Assembly (NCBI GenBank): GCA_903813345.2
Contig: CAIIXF020000005.1
Span: 19,411,375-19,475,374, forward strand
DNA length: 64,000 nt
Direction of reading: 5' to 3'
Source of the DNA: Owenia fusiformis
Taxonomy: Eukaryota > Annelida > Polychaeta > Sabellida > Oweniidae
How positions within the stretch are numbered: position 1 is the stretch's first letter; every line of letters begins with the position of its first letter. The translations under genes and the position numbers were made by a program. The notes beneath the pieces are model-generated. The model was not told the DNA's origin and did no database searches. It was given only the letters and a program-made list of their open reading frames with translations. Below, piece by piece: positions 14,601 through 26,400 of the stretch.

Positions 14601-17600
14601 TGAATTCCTGAAAATTATGTGATCACGTGCAATCAATATATATCTTATCAAACGTAAATCAGGGTCCAGTGTCAGTTTCTGAACATGAAACCTAATGACA
14701 AAAAAGTGGCTTTATAAATAAAGGCATTAATCAATTATGTTTAAATTGCACACACGATTTCTTCTGAATTTATGTACCTAATGCCTATTTCAAAAAAAAT
14801 TGGATGGGCTTCACCAACGATTGAAAATCCTTATTCATACCTTAAATACTTTCATATTCTCCTGGACCATGTTACAGACAGTAAGTGCTGCAGGGGTGGG
14901 AATCTCAGGCTCTTTATCTTCATCCTTCTTCTCTTCACCTTCCTTCTCATCCCCTTCTTGAAGACGTTTCTTCTTCTTGCGCTCTCTCTCACGCTCTTCT
15001 TGCTCAAGGAGCAGTTTCTTTAGCTTGTTGTTGAACACTTTCTGTACTTTGTAGACATCTCTCCAGTATTCATCTAGTTCTCCTTCCACTTGCTCAGCAT
15101 CCAAATCTAGGAATGCTCCATCCATCCACCTGTAAACATTAAGACATGTATGTTACATTTTTAGGTTTTGCAGCATGGATGAAAAAGCGTCTTTTATTAA
15201 TTTTCTATAATTGATTATTCCCTTTAATTATTCCCTTTTTTGTATGTACATGTCTTACAAATATCATGATATGTACATATTCAAAGTCAAATATTAAAGA
15301 AATTGTAACAATTCTACTTACTTTTTCTCAGCCCTCTGCCACTTGAGCACAACATTGAACAATTTAGTGAATGGTTCAACAGCCAGGGTAATCTCCTCCA
15401 CATCAGGGTATACACTAACTGGGTACTTATATAACAACTCCTCCTTATTGACCCACTCAATCTGTTCTTGGGCATCAACAAGCCTCTTCTGAACTGCACG
15501 TACATCTTGGACATATTGCTGCATCATGTCCAACTCTCCATAGTCATTAAACTCATCCACACGTTGTTTCAGTTTCTCTAGTTCTAGCATGACCTTCTCT
15601 TTACGCTCCAGAAGCATTCGTTCACCTTCCTGTTTGGATTTATCAACCAACTGGAAGAGAAATTTGTAATGAATGTTTGAGTTGAGGAAGGTACATGTTT
15701 CATTAATATTGTTGTCTAGTAGCAACTAGTAAAACATAAATAAATGAAGCAAGGAGTTACAATAATCACAATGACTTTACAGAAGCGAGAATATAGTCAC
15801 TTCTCCCTGTTTATAAGCTGCTGCAGCAAACATATTTAATGCACACAGAATTGATCGTCCAATGAACATTAAAGATAAAAAACTTCAAACCTAAATTAAT
15901 TAATTTATTTCTTGACTTTATTCATAGTGAATTTACCAAATTATGAAAATTGTTCAAGAGATTTTAAAAGAATAAACATACCTCTTCATTTTCGTCAAAG
16001 ATTGGATTTATTTCTTTAGGCCACTTGAGTACCTCGCTGTTAAGATCTAGGTCTTCTTGATTGAATAGATAGGAGTCTAACAAGTACTGGAGTCTCTCAT
16101 AAGCACTCTACAATAACACATCACACACATGTATATATGTAACATTTCTTATTACATAACAAGGAAGAGTCATAAATCATTTTACTTTTGGAGAAACTAC
16201 TACATGTATTTCTATTACAATGTAAAATGTGTTAAGTCTGTGTATCTTATTTGGGAAGACATTTTTCTCTGCCTTTCTCTTGTTACTCCATAAATCATTG
16301 GATGTTAGGCAACACTGTACTAGCTTTACTTTGATGTCAAACAACATTAAGCTGAATCCGATGTCTAACAACACTAACCTTAATTCGTTCATTCAGTTTG
16401 ATCATGCCGTATGTGCGGGCATTTTCTATAAAGGCAGTCATCTCAATGAGTTCCTCTGAGGATTCAGGTTCCTTCAGGGCCTTCTCCTTCATTGTGTGAA
16501 AGGCCTCACAAATCCTGCGATTTAATAAAAATTCATGTTGTCTTCAATCTAAACTTTTCATGAAAAGTTTTAAGATATAAATATGCAGGTAAACAAATGC
16601 AATTATTTGATGATTGCACAAAACTAATTTCTCTTTTCAATGCAGTTTTAATATTTATTTCTGTTAAAATTGCATTTGGTCTCTATATGTTTTTTTATCT
16701 TCATTATTATAATGAAATTATTTAGATCTAGGTACATAAGAAATCAGGATTATATCTTATTTAAGAAAGATATGGTTCAAGACAAAATTAAATAAATTTT
16801 GTGGATTGCCATACATTCAGCTTAGGTGTTATTCCAGAAGCAAAAGTGAATTATGTACTTACTCTTTGTTCTCGTTCCTATGGTTTGTTGCCACTTTGTT
16901 GAGGAGGATGTCTGCTAGTCCCCTGGCAGCATTAGCAAGGCCCATCTTCAGGTCCTCACAGTCAAGTCTGATCATATCATAATGCTCTATACTTGGCAGA
17001 ACCATGATCTCCTTGGCAAGGTTACGAAACTTCTCAATATACTAGAAAACAAAGCAGAGAATATCTAATATTTTGAGCAGATTTTCAAAATTGTATTTTC
17101 TCAGGTTACTGAGTTTCTCAATAAACTAGGAAATATGAACAGAATTTGAAAAAAATATTTTTGCTGAATAATTGATTACATTGGCAAAGTACTAGAATCT
17201 CAATACATTTAAAAAATAAGAACTCAATTAAAAATCAAGTGTTTGTTTAGGAAAATAATAGTTGTAGTTGTAACATTGTAGTTCAACAAAATTGTAAATG
17301 TAAATGTTTGTACATGTACTTATACTTATTGTTTTGTATAATATGGATCCATTGAGTGAAGGTTTATTTAATAGAAATAAAAGCCATTTAATTACCTCAA
17401 TGTATTCCTCAAATGAATGCTCTTCCTCCATGTATGTGTTAATCTGCTTCAGAGCCTCTCCATTTGTGATCCACTCATACCTCTCAACTTTAATGAAATA
17501 GACATTGTTTGAAATATACTCATGAATTAATCAATTGTAATGTTACACCATAGTACTAAATGTCAACACAATTCTATGCAGTAATATCAATAGAAAATAT

Positions 17601-20600
17601 GGTAAAAACTGTAAGCTGTTTTTACTATGAACTTTATTCCAGTTATACATTTCAGCCACAACATTTTATAGGATGTTCTGAAAAAATGAAAGCAGATAAA
17701 AAATAAACTAGAAATATGTTAAACTGGAACACTAACGCACATTTGGCAATCTATAACATATACTCACTAAATGACTGTAAATGAGCCTTTGGTTCCTCAA
17801 AGTTTCTCTTCACAGCTTCCTTCAGTTTAACATATGTGGCATCTAGTATGTGTTGAGCTACTGACACATCTGTATTGGATGTTGTGTTACCACCAGCTAG
17901 CCAGGACTGAACAGTCGGCACTTGCTGGCATGTTTTGGTGATTTGCATCACAACAAATAAGACTAGTTCTTCTAAATCATCATAGGTGGGGTAAAATTGC
18001 ATGCGTTCGTCATCAAATGTTAGTTCCATTTTTAGGAGAGGGAGGTTTAGTTTGTTACTCTCATCGAACAGATCCACCCAGGATTCTATGGAACGCACAA
18101 GGAGATCCTTCAACTTGAAAAAAATAATAATGCAATGACACTGAAAAATGAAGCATTAAATATGCAATTCCACTTTGATTATATAGGGCTCTGGCTAAGG
18201 GGTCTATAGGTAAACATTGATTCATATAAATCACAAGCAGGGAGCCCCTAAAATGTATATGAGAATTGGTTTAGACAAATGAGTTTTTATTTGTCCCAAT
18301 TGTTGATATATGGACAGACAGATGAGTGGGTGAAAAAAAGATTTGTCCAATACCTGTGTTGAAATGAGTGTTGTTAGTGCACCATAGAAGGAATCTAGCT
18401 TATCAGCACGTACACTTGTGAAATTGTTCCTGTCTGCAAACACATTTATCACACCTTGGAACCAACTGAAAAAAGATAACATAACAATATGTAATTTAAA
18501 GGTAGTATCAGGTCAAGCAAGCAGCTTTAACAAAATAGTTTCAATTTTAGAATACATGTACTTTTGTCTCATATCATCCATTGTCGTGTCTATTTTGTAA
18601 ACATCTCCAAAGTGCATACTTTTTCACATTTCAGGTTTCTTGGTGTGTTCCTTGAGCACTACATGTACTTAATGTTAAAATCTAGAAATCAATAATGGTT
18701 AAATTTCTATATTGATATGACAAGTGACTAAGTACAAACTTTGGTCTATCTGCAATAAAAAATGATTAACTGGCTGGCCACACATCTCTATCATAACATC
18801 AACAAAAATCTTAGAAATAACAAAATAACAATTGTTACCTGATCATTAGTTTCTCTTCCGTTTTCTCAGATTCTAGAGTCACATCATTCTTCAAACTGTC
18901 AAAGTCTAATGGACCAAGAGTCCTGCCAAATAAAAACACATATATAAATCATCAATTACATCCCTTTTAGTTCTTCTCACAAAAACATATAAATAAGAGG
19001 ATATAAATCAGAATGCAACAATGTCTATTAAGTAAAAACATTACGTCATTTGACGTGTGAATTGATGGAGAAACATTTATTGCTGAACAAAAAGACACTG
19101 GTAAGTGGAGTTCTCAAGAGGGAGCTGTTTAACAGCATTGATTTTTTAAGTTTTAAATAGTATAAATGATAAATTAATTTTAGGACTCAGAATCTCCAAC
19201 ATACAGTCTTCCTTTGAAAGAGATTTGATATAGATTTTTTGTATTTGCATTGTAAACTGCATACCTTATTGCAGAACAATTGAACAATGTCAAGACACCA
19301 ATTTGTGTCTGGCACATGTTTAGGACAGTCTGCATTGAGGGGTGTAGGATGTGTAAGTTCGCTCTAATCTCCTCCTTATTAAGCACAAATTCCTCATGCC
19401 AGGGACTTGAGTAATCCAGCCCAGATGGTTCCTCTTCTGGATGGACATTGTCATCATCTTCAAGACCAGATACATCTGGTTTTCTCAATGCTTGTTGCAC
19501 TGGAATTTGGAGATAAAAAAAAGATCATGAGGTGTTTTCCATGAGGAACAATATACTGGTTGATAGACTATTTTGACCAGTCATTTTAAAAAAGAAAGAA
19601 AATTCCTCCAAATTTTCATTTTTCAATATCTCAATATAAAGAGATAATACATTCTAAATATTCACTCACCATTTGTCCTCTTCATACTTGAGTGAAAATC
19701 TCCGCTGACCTCCTCAAAGAGTTCATCTATGACATCATCATAGTTACAGGTCTTCTTCAAGTGTGGAGGTATCATATTCTGTATATTGTCAAACCATTCC
19801 CTGGGCATAGGGGTAATTGGAGTCTCCTCCACACATCGCTTCATGAACTGATAGTTCAACTAATGAAACGTAGAAGTAGTTATTAAAGGTTTGATACAAT
19901 ATAGATGATGCACATGTATAGAGAGACAATCATGATCAAAACAGAATGGTAACATTTATTTTATTTTTCAAAATGCAATTTACAAGCATTTATCTGTTAT
20001 TTTATTAATTGATCATCTATGCATATATTGTTTGTATGTGATAAAGGGTGACCCAAAAAACAACTTTCTACACAAAAGAATTGAAGATTGCACTAAAACG
20101 TTAAGTTATTCAAAAATAAGAGGGTTGCATTTCTGGGGGTCACTCTATATGTCTTTTTTAAGTCAACAAATTAACTTTTGTTAAACACTTGTTAGTTTGT
20201 TTTCAAAAAGGTTGAATAAAATACTGTTATTTATATTCAAACTTTATATCTCTTTTATTTCACAGGGTTATATTAATGTTTGAAATCTAAAATAGGGAAA
20301 TTTATCTCACCCTAACTCTACGGTCCTTGCTCATCATCTGTATAGAGTTATAGAGATAGGCAAAGTGTGACAAAAGAACAGAGAACCAGTGCATTGGGAC
20401 AACAGTTCAAAGTGCAGTCAGAGTAAAAGTGCATTGAGACAACAGTTCAAAGTGCAGTCAGAGTAAAAGTGCATTGAGAGAACCGTTCAAAGTGCAGCCA
20501 GAGTAAACATACATATAAAGAACAGTTCAATGTGCAGTCAGAGTAAAAGTGTATTGAGAGAACCGTTCAAAGTGCAGCCAGAGTAAACATACATTGAATG

Positions 20601-21764
20601 AACAGTTCAATGTGCAGTCAGAGTAAAAGTGTATCAAAGTAAAAGTGCATTGAGAGAACAGTTCAAAGTGGAACCAGAAATAAGTGCCAAGTGTTAAGAG
20701 AAAAAGAATATTACAAAACATATTTGGAGAAAATTCAAATGGCATTTGCAAACACAAGCCAGATTAATTCAGAGTAATTAAAGCATATCAAGATAAAGAG
20801 GAAGAATTAATTAGAGGAAATAGATGAAAGAAGCAGTTTCAAGGAGAGGGGAAAAAAGAAAAAAGATATATATATTAGAATATATTTCCATATTTTCAAA
20901 CATGCATCAAGACTTGATTGTACAACTATTCTGAAGAGGTGTCACAGAAAGTTCATAATTCCTACATAATAATAGAGTGAGTGTGTTTCTTTACAAGTGT
21001 GTGGTATTCTGGTAGAGTACATGCAATGTTTCTTTTCAATTCATGCTCTCACTTACTCTTGCGTTGAATCGCTGATAAATTATAAGAGTCAATAATACTA
21101 TTACATGTATATAAACATTATTCAATAAATAATTTATTTGAGTACAAGACAGCATCTACAAGAGAATGCAATATTTCTTGGTCGTTCAGTACAGGTTTAC
21201 AAAATTTCTGAAATACATGTATCATTGGTTCATAGCCTTAAATCGTACATACCTCATCTGGGTATTCCGGAGCTTCGGGAGATGGGGTTCTCTTACTGTT
21301 CCATTCATCTGTATCCTTGTACACAGCCAGTGCATTGTCCAACCTACAGCATGCAAATTAAAATTAATGTTCCAAATGCAATTGCTGTATCTGCAAAAAC
21401 TGATCCAAGAAACGCTTTGTATAAGCACCCAATTTTTGTGATAATTGGTAAAACTTAAGTATTAGAAATACTTTAGTCACATAACAATTGAGAAGTAATG
21501 AGTATCAAAATGTACATGTAGGACTTCGACAAAATGTAAAGATTCTTGTATTTTTGGACTTAATGACATATCTTACATGATTTTGTTGAGTAAATCCTGT
21601 TTATGGTTGGCCATCCTGAATGTCATAAGTTTACTGTTAGCATATGGGTCATCTTGTTTCTTGGGGGCAGATGGTATAGGTGGCAGTCTAGGGAGACCAT
21701 CTGGGCCCTTACCAAGGTACTTTGTTGTTGACATTTTACTCTTTCTTGCATTCACATGAGCCAT
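1..21764 (-). CDS. DNAH12: Axonemal inner-arm dynein heavy chain, DNAH12-like (5' part, 37 coding exons, continues off left edge)
   Basis: This encodes a force-generating ATPase of the ciliary axoneme (single-headed inner dynein arm class). Exons read leftward from an ATG at 21762-21764, which directly follows a 3' splice site, so the 5' UTR lies in an upstream exon. All 37 exons join in phase and give about 2,326 codons. Residues 1-700 are dynein tail, 700-1140 linker, AAA1 has GPAGTGKT near residue 1300, AAA2 has GEPFACKT near 1582, AAA3 has GPTGTGKS near 1936 and AAA4 has GMGGSGRQ near 2299. AAA5, AAA6, the stalk and the C-terminal domain are not in the window. The tail ([10 protein letters not shown]-like start, [20 protein letters not shown] in the linker) resembles DNAH12 most. 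DNAH7 or DNAH3 are alternatives; the dynein heavy chain call itself is certain. The gene is head-to-head with IQUB. Confidence 0.95.
1915..2005. repeat. Short tandem repeat next to a dynein splice donor
   Basis: Four imperfect copies of a roughly 17-20 bp unit containing GTGTGGGTCAGG lie in the intron just past the donor of exon 2050-2242. An open frame runs on from the exon into this repeat, but it has no relation to dynein. Confidence 0.7.
2956..5543 (-). other. DNAH12: DNAH12-like exons encoding AAA2 and start of AAA3
   Basis: Exons in transcription order are 5543-5360, 5153-4929, 4785-4600, 4270-4145, 3867-3679, 3454-3306 and 3091-2956. The first opens with the AAA2 P-loop, read as GEPFACKT, where the glycine before Lys-Thr of a classical P-loop is Cys. 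The [18 protein letters not shown] segment spans the junction at 4929/4785. AAA3 starts with an intact Walker A GPTGTGKS in the last exon, followed by [14 protein letters not shown]2 to AAA4 in dyneins bind nucleotide for structural or regulatory roles; AAA1 does the main hydrolysis. Confidence 0.92.
5712..5890. repeat. 33-bp minisatellite in a dynein intron
   Basis: About five copies of a 33-bp unit containing CACCTCTCTAAGATGAACAC, nearly identical, lie 50 bases from the donor of exon 5941-6050. Because 33 is a multiple of three the array is open in several frames on both strands. Those frames encode only the repeated undecapeptide and are not genes. Confidence 0.92.
5941..8470 (-). other. 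DNAH12: DNAH12-like exons encoding AAA1, the main ATPase site
   Basis: Exons in transcription order are 8470-8194, 7958-7540, 7204-6812, 6463-6344 and 6050-5941. Walker [19 protein letters not shown] lies in the second, Walker B-like [13 protein letters not shown] follows in the same exon, and [20 protein letters not shown] lies in the third. All residues expected of a working AAA1 are present, so this copy should hydrolyse ATP. The exon at 6812-7204 is long (131 codons) and carries the strongly conserved [20 protein letters not shown] stretch used to recognise the family. Confidence 0.95.
8471..11980 (-). other. Largest dynein intron (3.5 kb), with triplicated 310-bp block
   Basis: No exon fits between 8471 and 11980: phase and sequence join exon 12263-11981 directly to exon 8470-8194. 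The left 2 kb is AT-rich and shows no coding or transposon signal I can recognise. The right part holds a tandem triplication (10560-11485) and a short array near 11575-11670 of units containing AGCATAATATGTGACAC. Confidence 0.8.
10560..11485. repeat. Three tandem copies of an approximately 300-320 bp unit
   Basis: Copies begin near 10564, 10862 and 11184 with CCAACCACAAGA and end near CACTGATTCTAGTCTA. They differ by scattered substitutions and poly-A length, so the triplication is not very recent. No coding potential and no terminal inverted repeats were seen. Confidence 0.85.
11981..17487 (-). other. DNAH12: DNAH12-like exons encoding tail end and linker (residues about 424 to 1137)
   Basis: Exons in transcription order are 17487-17396, 17041-16863, 16514-16379, 16107-15982, 15650-15322, 15129-14841, 14607-14422, 14079-13879, 13450-13256, 12780-12659 and 12263-11981. 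They encode the DHC_N2 linker that swings during the power stroke. The exon at 14841-15129 carries a low-complexity charged run (Glu/Lys/Arg-rich, around [15 protein letters not shown]) just after [10 protein letters not shown]; such a charged stretch sits at the same place in relatives. The acceptor of exon 17396-17487 is set by phase: only AG before 17487 keeps the frame open into the preceding exon. Confidence 0.9.
12411..12493. repeat. Short intronic hairpin
   Basis: Arms containing CATCATGGGCTTTC and GAAAGCCCATGGTGCCA are separated by about 15 bases, and the pairing extends outward with mismatches (GGAATTATT / AATAATTCAC). It resembles the core of a small foldback repeat; a small hairpin RNA precursor is possible but unsupported. 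Confidence 0.6.
20311..20337 (-). other. DNAH12: 27-nt microexon of the dynein gene
   Basis: Nine codons read MMSKDRRVR, flanked by a minus-strand AG and a GTGAGA donor. Both neighbours join it in phase 0, so skipping it also keeps the frame. It is therefore a plausible alternatively included exon. The 40-bp minisatellite at 20381-20675 lies about 45 bases upstream of its acceptor. Confidence 0.7.
20381..20675. repeat. Approximately 40-bp minisatellite upstream of the dynein microexon
   Basis: About seven diverged copies of a unit containing AACAGTTCAAAGTGCAGTCA lie between exons 20311-20337 and 21253-21343. Two alternating subtypes (CAGTCAGAGTAAAAGTG and CAGCCAGAGTAAACATACAT) point to growth by duplication of a dimer. 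Confidence 0.85.
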
Positions 21765-22059
21765 CTGTAAAAACATATACAACAGATGATAAACATGGCA
21801 AGAAATATCACCACCTCCTGGTTACATTAACAAAAGTGTAATTCTCAAACAGTATGAATTCAACATAATATATTGTAAATTGCAAATCATGGTTAAATAC
21901 ATGGAGGTGGAAAGTCAGACTTATTCCTGAAGTTGTTCTACCATTCTGGGGATGTTTCAAAGGTGCTACAGTACATGTAGATGGAACTGAACCTTATTTA
22001 ATGAAGTAAATGATCGCAGTTAAAGGCCCTGAAAATATCAGATACAGAGGGCCTACAGG

Positions 22060-22340
22060 AAAGATGCATCCACCTACAAGCTGTAGTGTAGCCAGGATGA
22101 GGCAGATGAAGCTTAGTCCTTTTTGACATCCTTTGAGGAACATTCCTCTGTCAATGAAGTTATAAATTAACTGCATAACTTTTATCGATTTTTGAATCTG
22201 AATTATGGAAATGTTTCTCACAAGCTGATTTTTCCATGATTGAACCTAGTGTAGCCACAATGAGGCAGACAAGGCGCTTGTCTTTTTATAAAGCTTTTGC
22301 CTAACACCTTTTGTCTTCCTGGCTACGCCACTGACACGTG
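22060..22340. mobile_element. Fragment of a dispersed repeat in the 5' intron of the dynein gene
   Basis: Two direct copies of a segment containing GTGTAGCCA followed by ATGAGGCAGA lie at about 22088 and 22250. The block ends in CTGGCTACGCCACTG, which reads on the minus strand as CAGTGGCGTAGCCAG, a terminus seen on many invertebrate DNA transposon families. No transposase remains. Class assignment is an inference. Confidence 0.45.
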
Positions 22341-22738
22341 CCACATCTCTATTAGTACAGGCTAATCGTGAGAGTGATTCAGTGAAATTTGTTTTAGGAA
22401 TTGTTCTTTCAATGGACTGGCATTAGATCCAAATGAAATAGTCTCGCACTACATAAAAACAAGCATCGAGTCCTCAGAGTACTGTATGCTATATTTTTGT
22501 TACATGCTCAAGAATCTAGAATCAGTTGTAAGGTCCCGGGTGTAAGGTGTAAGCCTAGCCTACAGTAACGCAAGAAATATCATAAAGCTTAGTATACATA
22601 GGAGAAAGGAAACACTGCAATTATTCATCTTCAAAACAGCAAATGCAGTGACAGTTTTTTTAATTCTGAAATTATTCAGTATTTCGAACTGAAGTCAGCC
22701 ATGTTGGAAATTCTAAACAAATTGAAAGTTGAACTTAC

Positions 22739-23472
22739 CTTCAAATTTTGGCTCTCTGACTGGATAAAAAGTCACAAATTTCCGCCAGTATGTGGATCTA
22801 TTTAATCCATTTTGGTAATATGTTACTATTTTTTTCAAAACATGCTCAATAAGTCATAAAAGTGTAATGAACTTATCAAATTTTCTCTTCTGCACTGTTG
22901 TTATGGAAAGTAACGGAAATTACCGAATGACTTCGTGAATCGAATCAAGCTAGAATAACGTGGGAAACGAAAACGATCAATTTGCGCATATAATGCTATT
23001 GAAAGAAACATCAAAACGATAACAAAATGTTATTCTGAATCAAAGATCTAATATTGGATATATTAACTGATACCAATAAAGTCTATCATCGTGAATGTGT
23101 AGCTGTAAAATAAATATAACTTTTTGCGTAAAAGTTAAAGGCACACTCCCGGGAACTAGTAGTACCTAACAACGGTGACGTATGATAAACAATCGGCAAA
23201 AAGTAGGTCATATTTTTACATTTTGAGGAGCTCAAATATTCTTAAATTTGTACATATACTTTGGTGTTGAGGTACCTTTTACAGGTAGGTTGTCTATGTT
23301 GACTATACGAAGAATCAACTGGCATAGTTGTTATCGCAATCTATACAACCTATACGACACATATCTGTAATTAAATTGCGGAGATTTTTCTGTGCAAAAT
23401 CCAACATGGCTGACCAAGATCAATCCAAATTTGCTATGATATTTTGAGCTAAATGAGTTCTTTTGATTTCAG
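22739..23472. promoter_or_regulatory. Head-to-head intergenic region: likely shared promoter of DNAH12-like gene and IQUB
   Basis: A strong minus-strand donor (GTAAGT at 22738-22733) fits the end of a dynein 5' UTR exon starting somewhere before 22950. A plus-strand donor-like CAG/GTAGGT at 23283-23288 and the acceptor at 23471-23472 fit an IQUB 5' UTR intron. The interval between is slightly richer in CpG than the introns around it. No TATA box or clean RFX X-box was found. The two first coding exons are only 1.7 kb apart on opposite strands, so a bidirectional ciliary promoter is the simplest reading. Confidence 0.55.
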
Positions 23473-23478
23473 GAAAGA

Positions 23479-26400
23479 ATGTCGGAGGCTGAGCCAGTAG
23501 TTGTGTCCGAAGATAATGGACAGGTGGCTGATAGTAAACCTGATTCCCAGCCAACTGAACAACAAACTGAAAATAAACCCGAAATGAACAGTGAAGAAAA
23601 ACCCAAAGATGAAGATAACCTTAGCAATAAACAAAATGAGGATGAAACAAAAGAGGAAGGAATGAAAAATATTGATTCTCAAAAACAGACAGACAGTCCT
23701 GCACCTAGTAGTCCAAAAGAAACCAGCCCAAGAGAATCAGTAAATGACAATGTTGAACCAGACAACACTAATGAAATGACAGGAGGTGAAGCAACTGATA
23801 GAACTGAAAATGAAGAGACAATAGCAACAGAAAAAGCACAAGGGACCATTGAAAATGAAGAGATTGACAAAATGAATGATGGAGAAAATGTTAATAGCAA
23901 CACAGATCCAGTTGAAACTGAAGCGCAGACTTTAGTCCCAACAGCTACAATGGAAGAATCAAGCCACCCTGTATTGAGTCCTGAACCGGAACAAGATAAT
24001 GTTGCAACAGGAACTGAACCCACCACGGACACCCATGTGGTTGATCCCCATGCAGAGTCTCCAATTCCCCCCAGTATGAGCTTAAATGATGCTACTGCAA
24101 CAGGTGAGTAAACAGGAATTTATTACAGACTATATTAAGAATTACACCAGTATATGGTTCTTTCATTATCAGTGATGTGAAATAAAAAGCCTTTGATAAG
24201 ATTGCAAATTAATTTTCTTTTTTCTATACATTTCATATCATTCAACATTAAAAATTTTATGATCAAAATATAATAGCCTACATTTTATTTTCAGTAAAAT
24301 TTGTTTTGATGCCTAGTGGTCAAGTTGCAACTCTAGCTTGTACTTTGGGGCAAACACTGCGAGAATTAAAGGATCATTTTGCAGCTGAGCTGAAGATGCC
24401 ACCACAACTCATATTACTCATGTTTGATGGTAAGTTAAGTTCTCTACTCTAATAAGCCCAGGACATTATGAATTACATTTAGTTTCAGATGCAGCTTTTG
24501 GAGATCTGAAGTTTTTGTGAGCAAAGACAAGTGCCCATTTGTTGTTTTTCTCTTCGTTTGTCTTATATACACCCGTATTGCCAATATGTATTATGATGTC
24601 ATCTTGTTTCAATGTTGTTATATTGTGATGTCAAGTGGATTTCATGTATTTTTTCAGTTCTTTATGATGTCATAATGAAATTAAATCTAGCATTATGATG
24701 TCATAAAGATTATCCAAGACAACTGTCATATTCATTTTTAATAATGCAGTATCTTCAACTTTATTATGATGTCATAGACCACAATTTCTTCACTTAGTAA
24801 CCTCAACCAAAAACAAAAACATTCAAAAAATTACAAATGGAATGAAAAGGGGGAAAGAAGCCTGGTAAGAAAGTCTGTGGATTTAAAAGTACAATTTATA
24901 GCAGACATATAATCCTCTTACACATATAAGTAACACTGAAATATTTTTAAGAAATATGTTTATTTTCCAGGGAAGAATATGTCAGACAATATTACTCTGT
25001 CAGACCTAGGGGTTGGTCCCAATGGCACAGTGCAGTTAGAGATGCAATCAGCTGACCCTGTCAATACACCTATTCGAGCTATCAGACCCAAAGTAGAATA
25101 TCACATGCCAGATGTCATCACTGTACGGGTGCAGACAGGTAAGGAAACCTTACATTGTCACTTTTCGTAAAATATTCCCAAAAATTATTTCCTACATCCA
25201 TAGTTGAAATTATTAAATTGTGTCATACTTTGGAAATAGAATAAATTGTTCGATATTTTTCGAAAAAACTGAACCAATGGAAATCATTGGCTTTTTGTCA
25301 GCTATTCCGTCATGGCTTATGTATTTACATGTAATATGTATGTTCGACTTCATGTATCAATGTGACTGTACATGCATATCTTCTAAAAAAATTTAGATGA
25401 TGGAACATGGAGTGATGTCGTTGTTGAAATAGAGAGGGCCACTAGAAAGAAACCGTATCTTGGTGGCTATAGACACAAAAAGACGGACGCTATATACCAC
25501 CATGCATCTGCCCAAACACAACAAAAAACAACCACAGCGAGCAATGTTGAAAGATTTTGTCGCGACACACAAACTCATCAACAAAAACACGAAGTCATTC
25601 AGACATTTGAGGACACCTCAACACAAATGACAAAGATAGGAGTGTACGTATCCAACATGGAGGATAGTCTAATTATACCTGGAAAGTACACTACAGCTGA
25701 TGAACATCATGCTATGATATTGACAAAGGTAAATTGATGAGTTTTTATTTGCTCTGTAATTTATACCCCAAGTACAGAAATTTCTTTAGCACTAAAAATT
25801 TAGGTGATTTGTTTAAGTATGCTTGAAATTCTTTCTTTGTTATTGTTAATTACAAGTATGCACAAAAATAATTCAAATTAATGATCGAAAAATGATGGCA
25901 AATTGTTCTCAATATTATAATGTTGAATAATAAAATACATGTGCTGTTTTTTATCTTTAATAATTAATTATTATAGTGCTAAAATCACTGCTTAATCAAC
26001 AAAGAATGAGTTTTTCATGTGTAAATTACTCGTCATCCATAGCATTTTTTCAATAGATAGTTGAATATGGAAAAATGTTTCTTTTGAGTATTAGGTTTCA
26101 TGGTGTGTATTGATATTGAATGATATAACCTTAAAATTGATATCATATTTTACTTTATTTTAGATTATTATAATTCAAAAGTACTACAGAAGGTGGCTGG
26201 CCAAGCGGCAGGTTACAAGGTTACGTGATGATAAAAGAAAAAGAATTGAATGGGAGAGAAGGGAGGAATTACGCAAGAAGAAGGAAAAAGAAGATAGAAT
26301 TAAAAAGGAATTTTCCAGAAGGATGAATCCTAAAACAAAAGAGGACTTTGATTTGCTGTACCATGCTTTAGAAAGTAGGTTCCATTTTATTTTAGAAATG

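Larger units (their letters stand above)
17768..21764 (-). other. DNAH12: DNAH12-like exons encoding the N-terminal tail (residues 1 to about 424)
   Basis: Coding exons in transcription order are 21764-21577, 21343-21253, 20337-20311, 19859-19670, 19499-19265, 18922-18839, 18465-18354 and 18113-17768. Each is bounded by AG and GT on the minus strand and the phases agree at every junction. The region begins with a short basic, Pro-rich N-terminus ([18 protein letters not shown]) and holds the family-typical segments [12 protein letters not shown] and [20 protein letters not shown]. The 27-nt exon at 20311-20337 encodes nine residues. It is supported only by phase and splice sites, but it restores the spacing seen in relatives. 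Confidence 0.88.

Noticed and set aside
22897-22914. GTTGTTATGGAAAGTAAC as an RFX X-box for ciliary genes
   Set aside because: The half-sites are separated by six bases and the left one has TT instead of CC, outside the accepted X-box consensus.
23679-24032. 117-codon minus-strand frame opposite IQUB exon 1
   Set aside because: Shadow of the Glu/Thr/Ser-rich N-terminus of IQUB; no splice or domain support.
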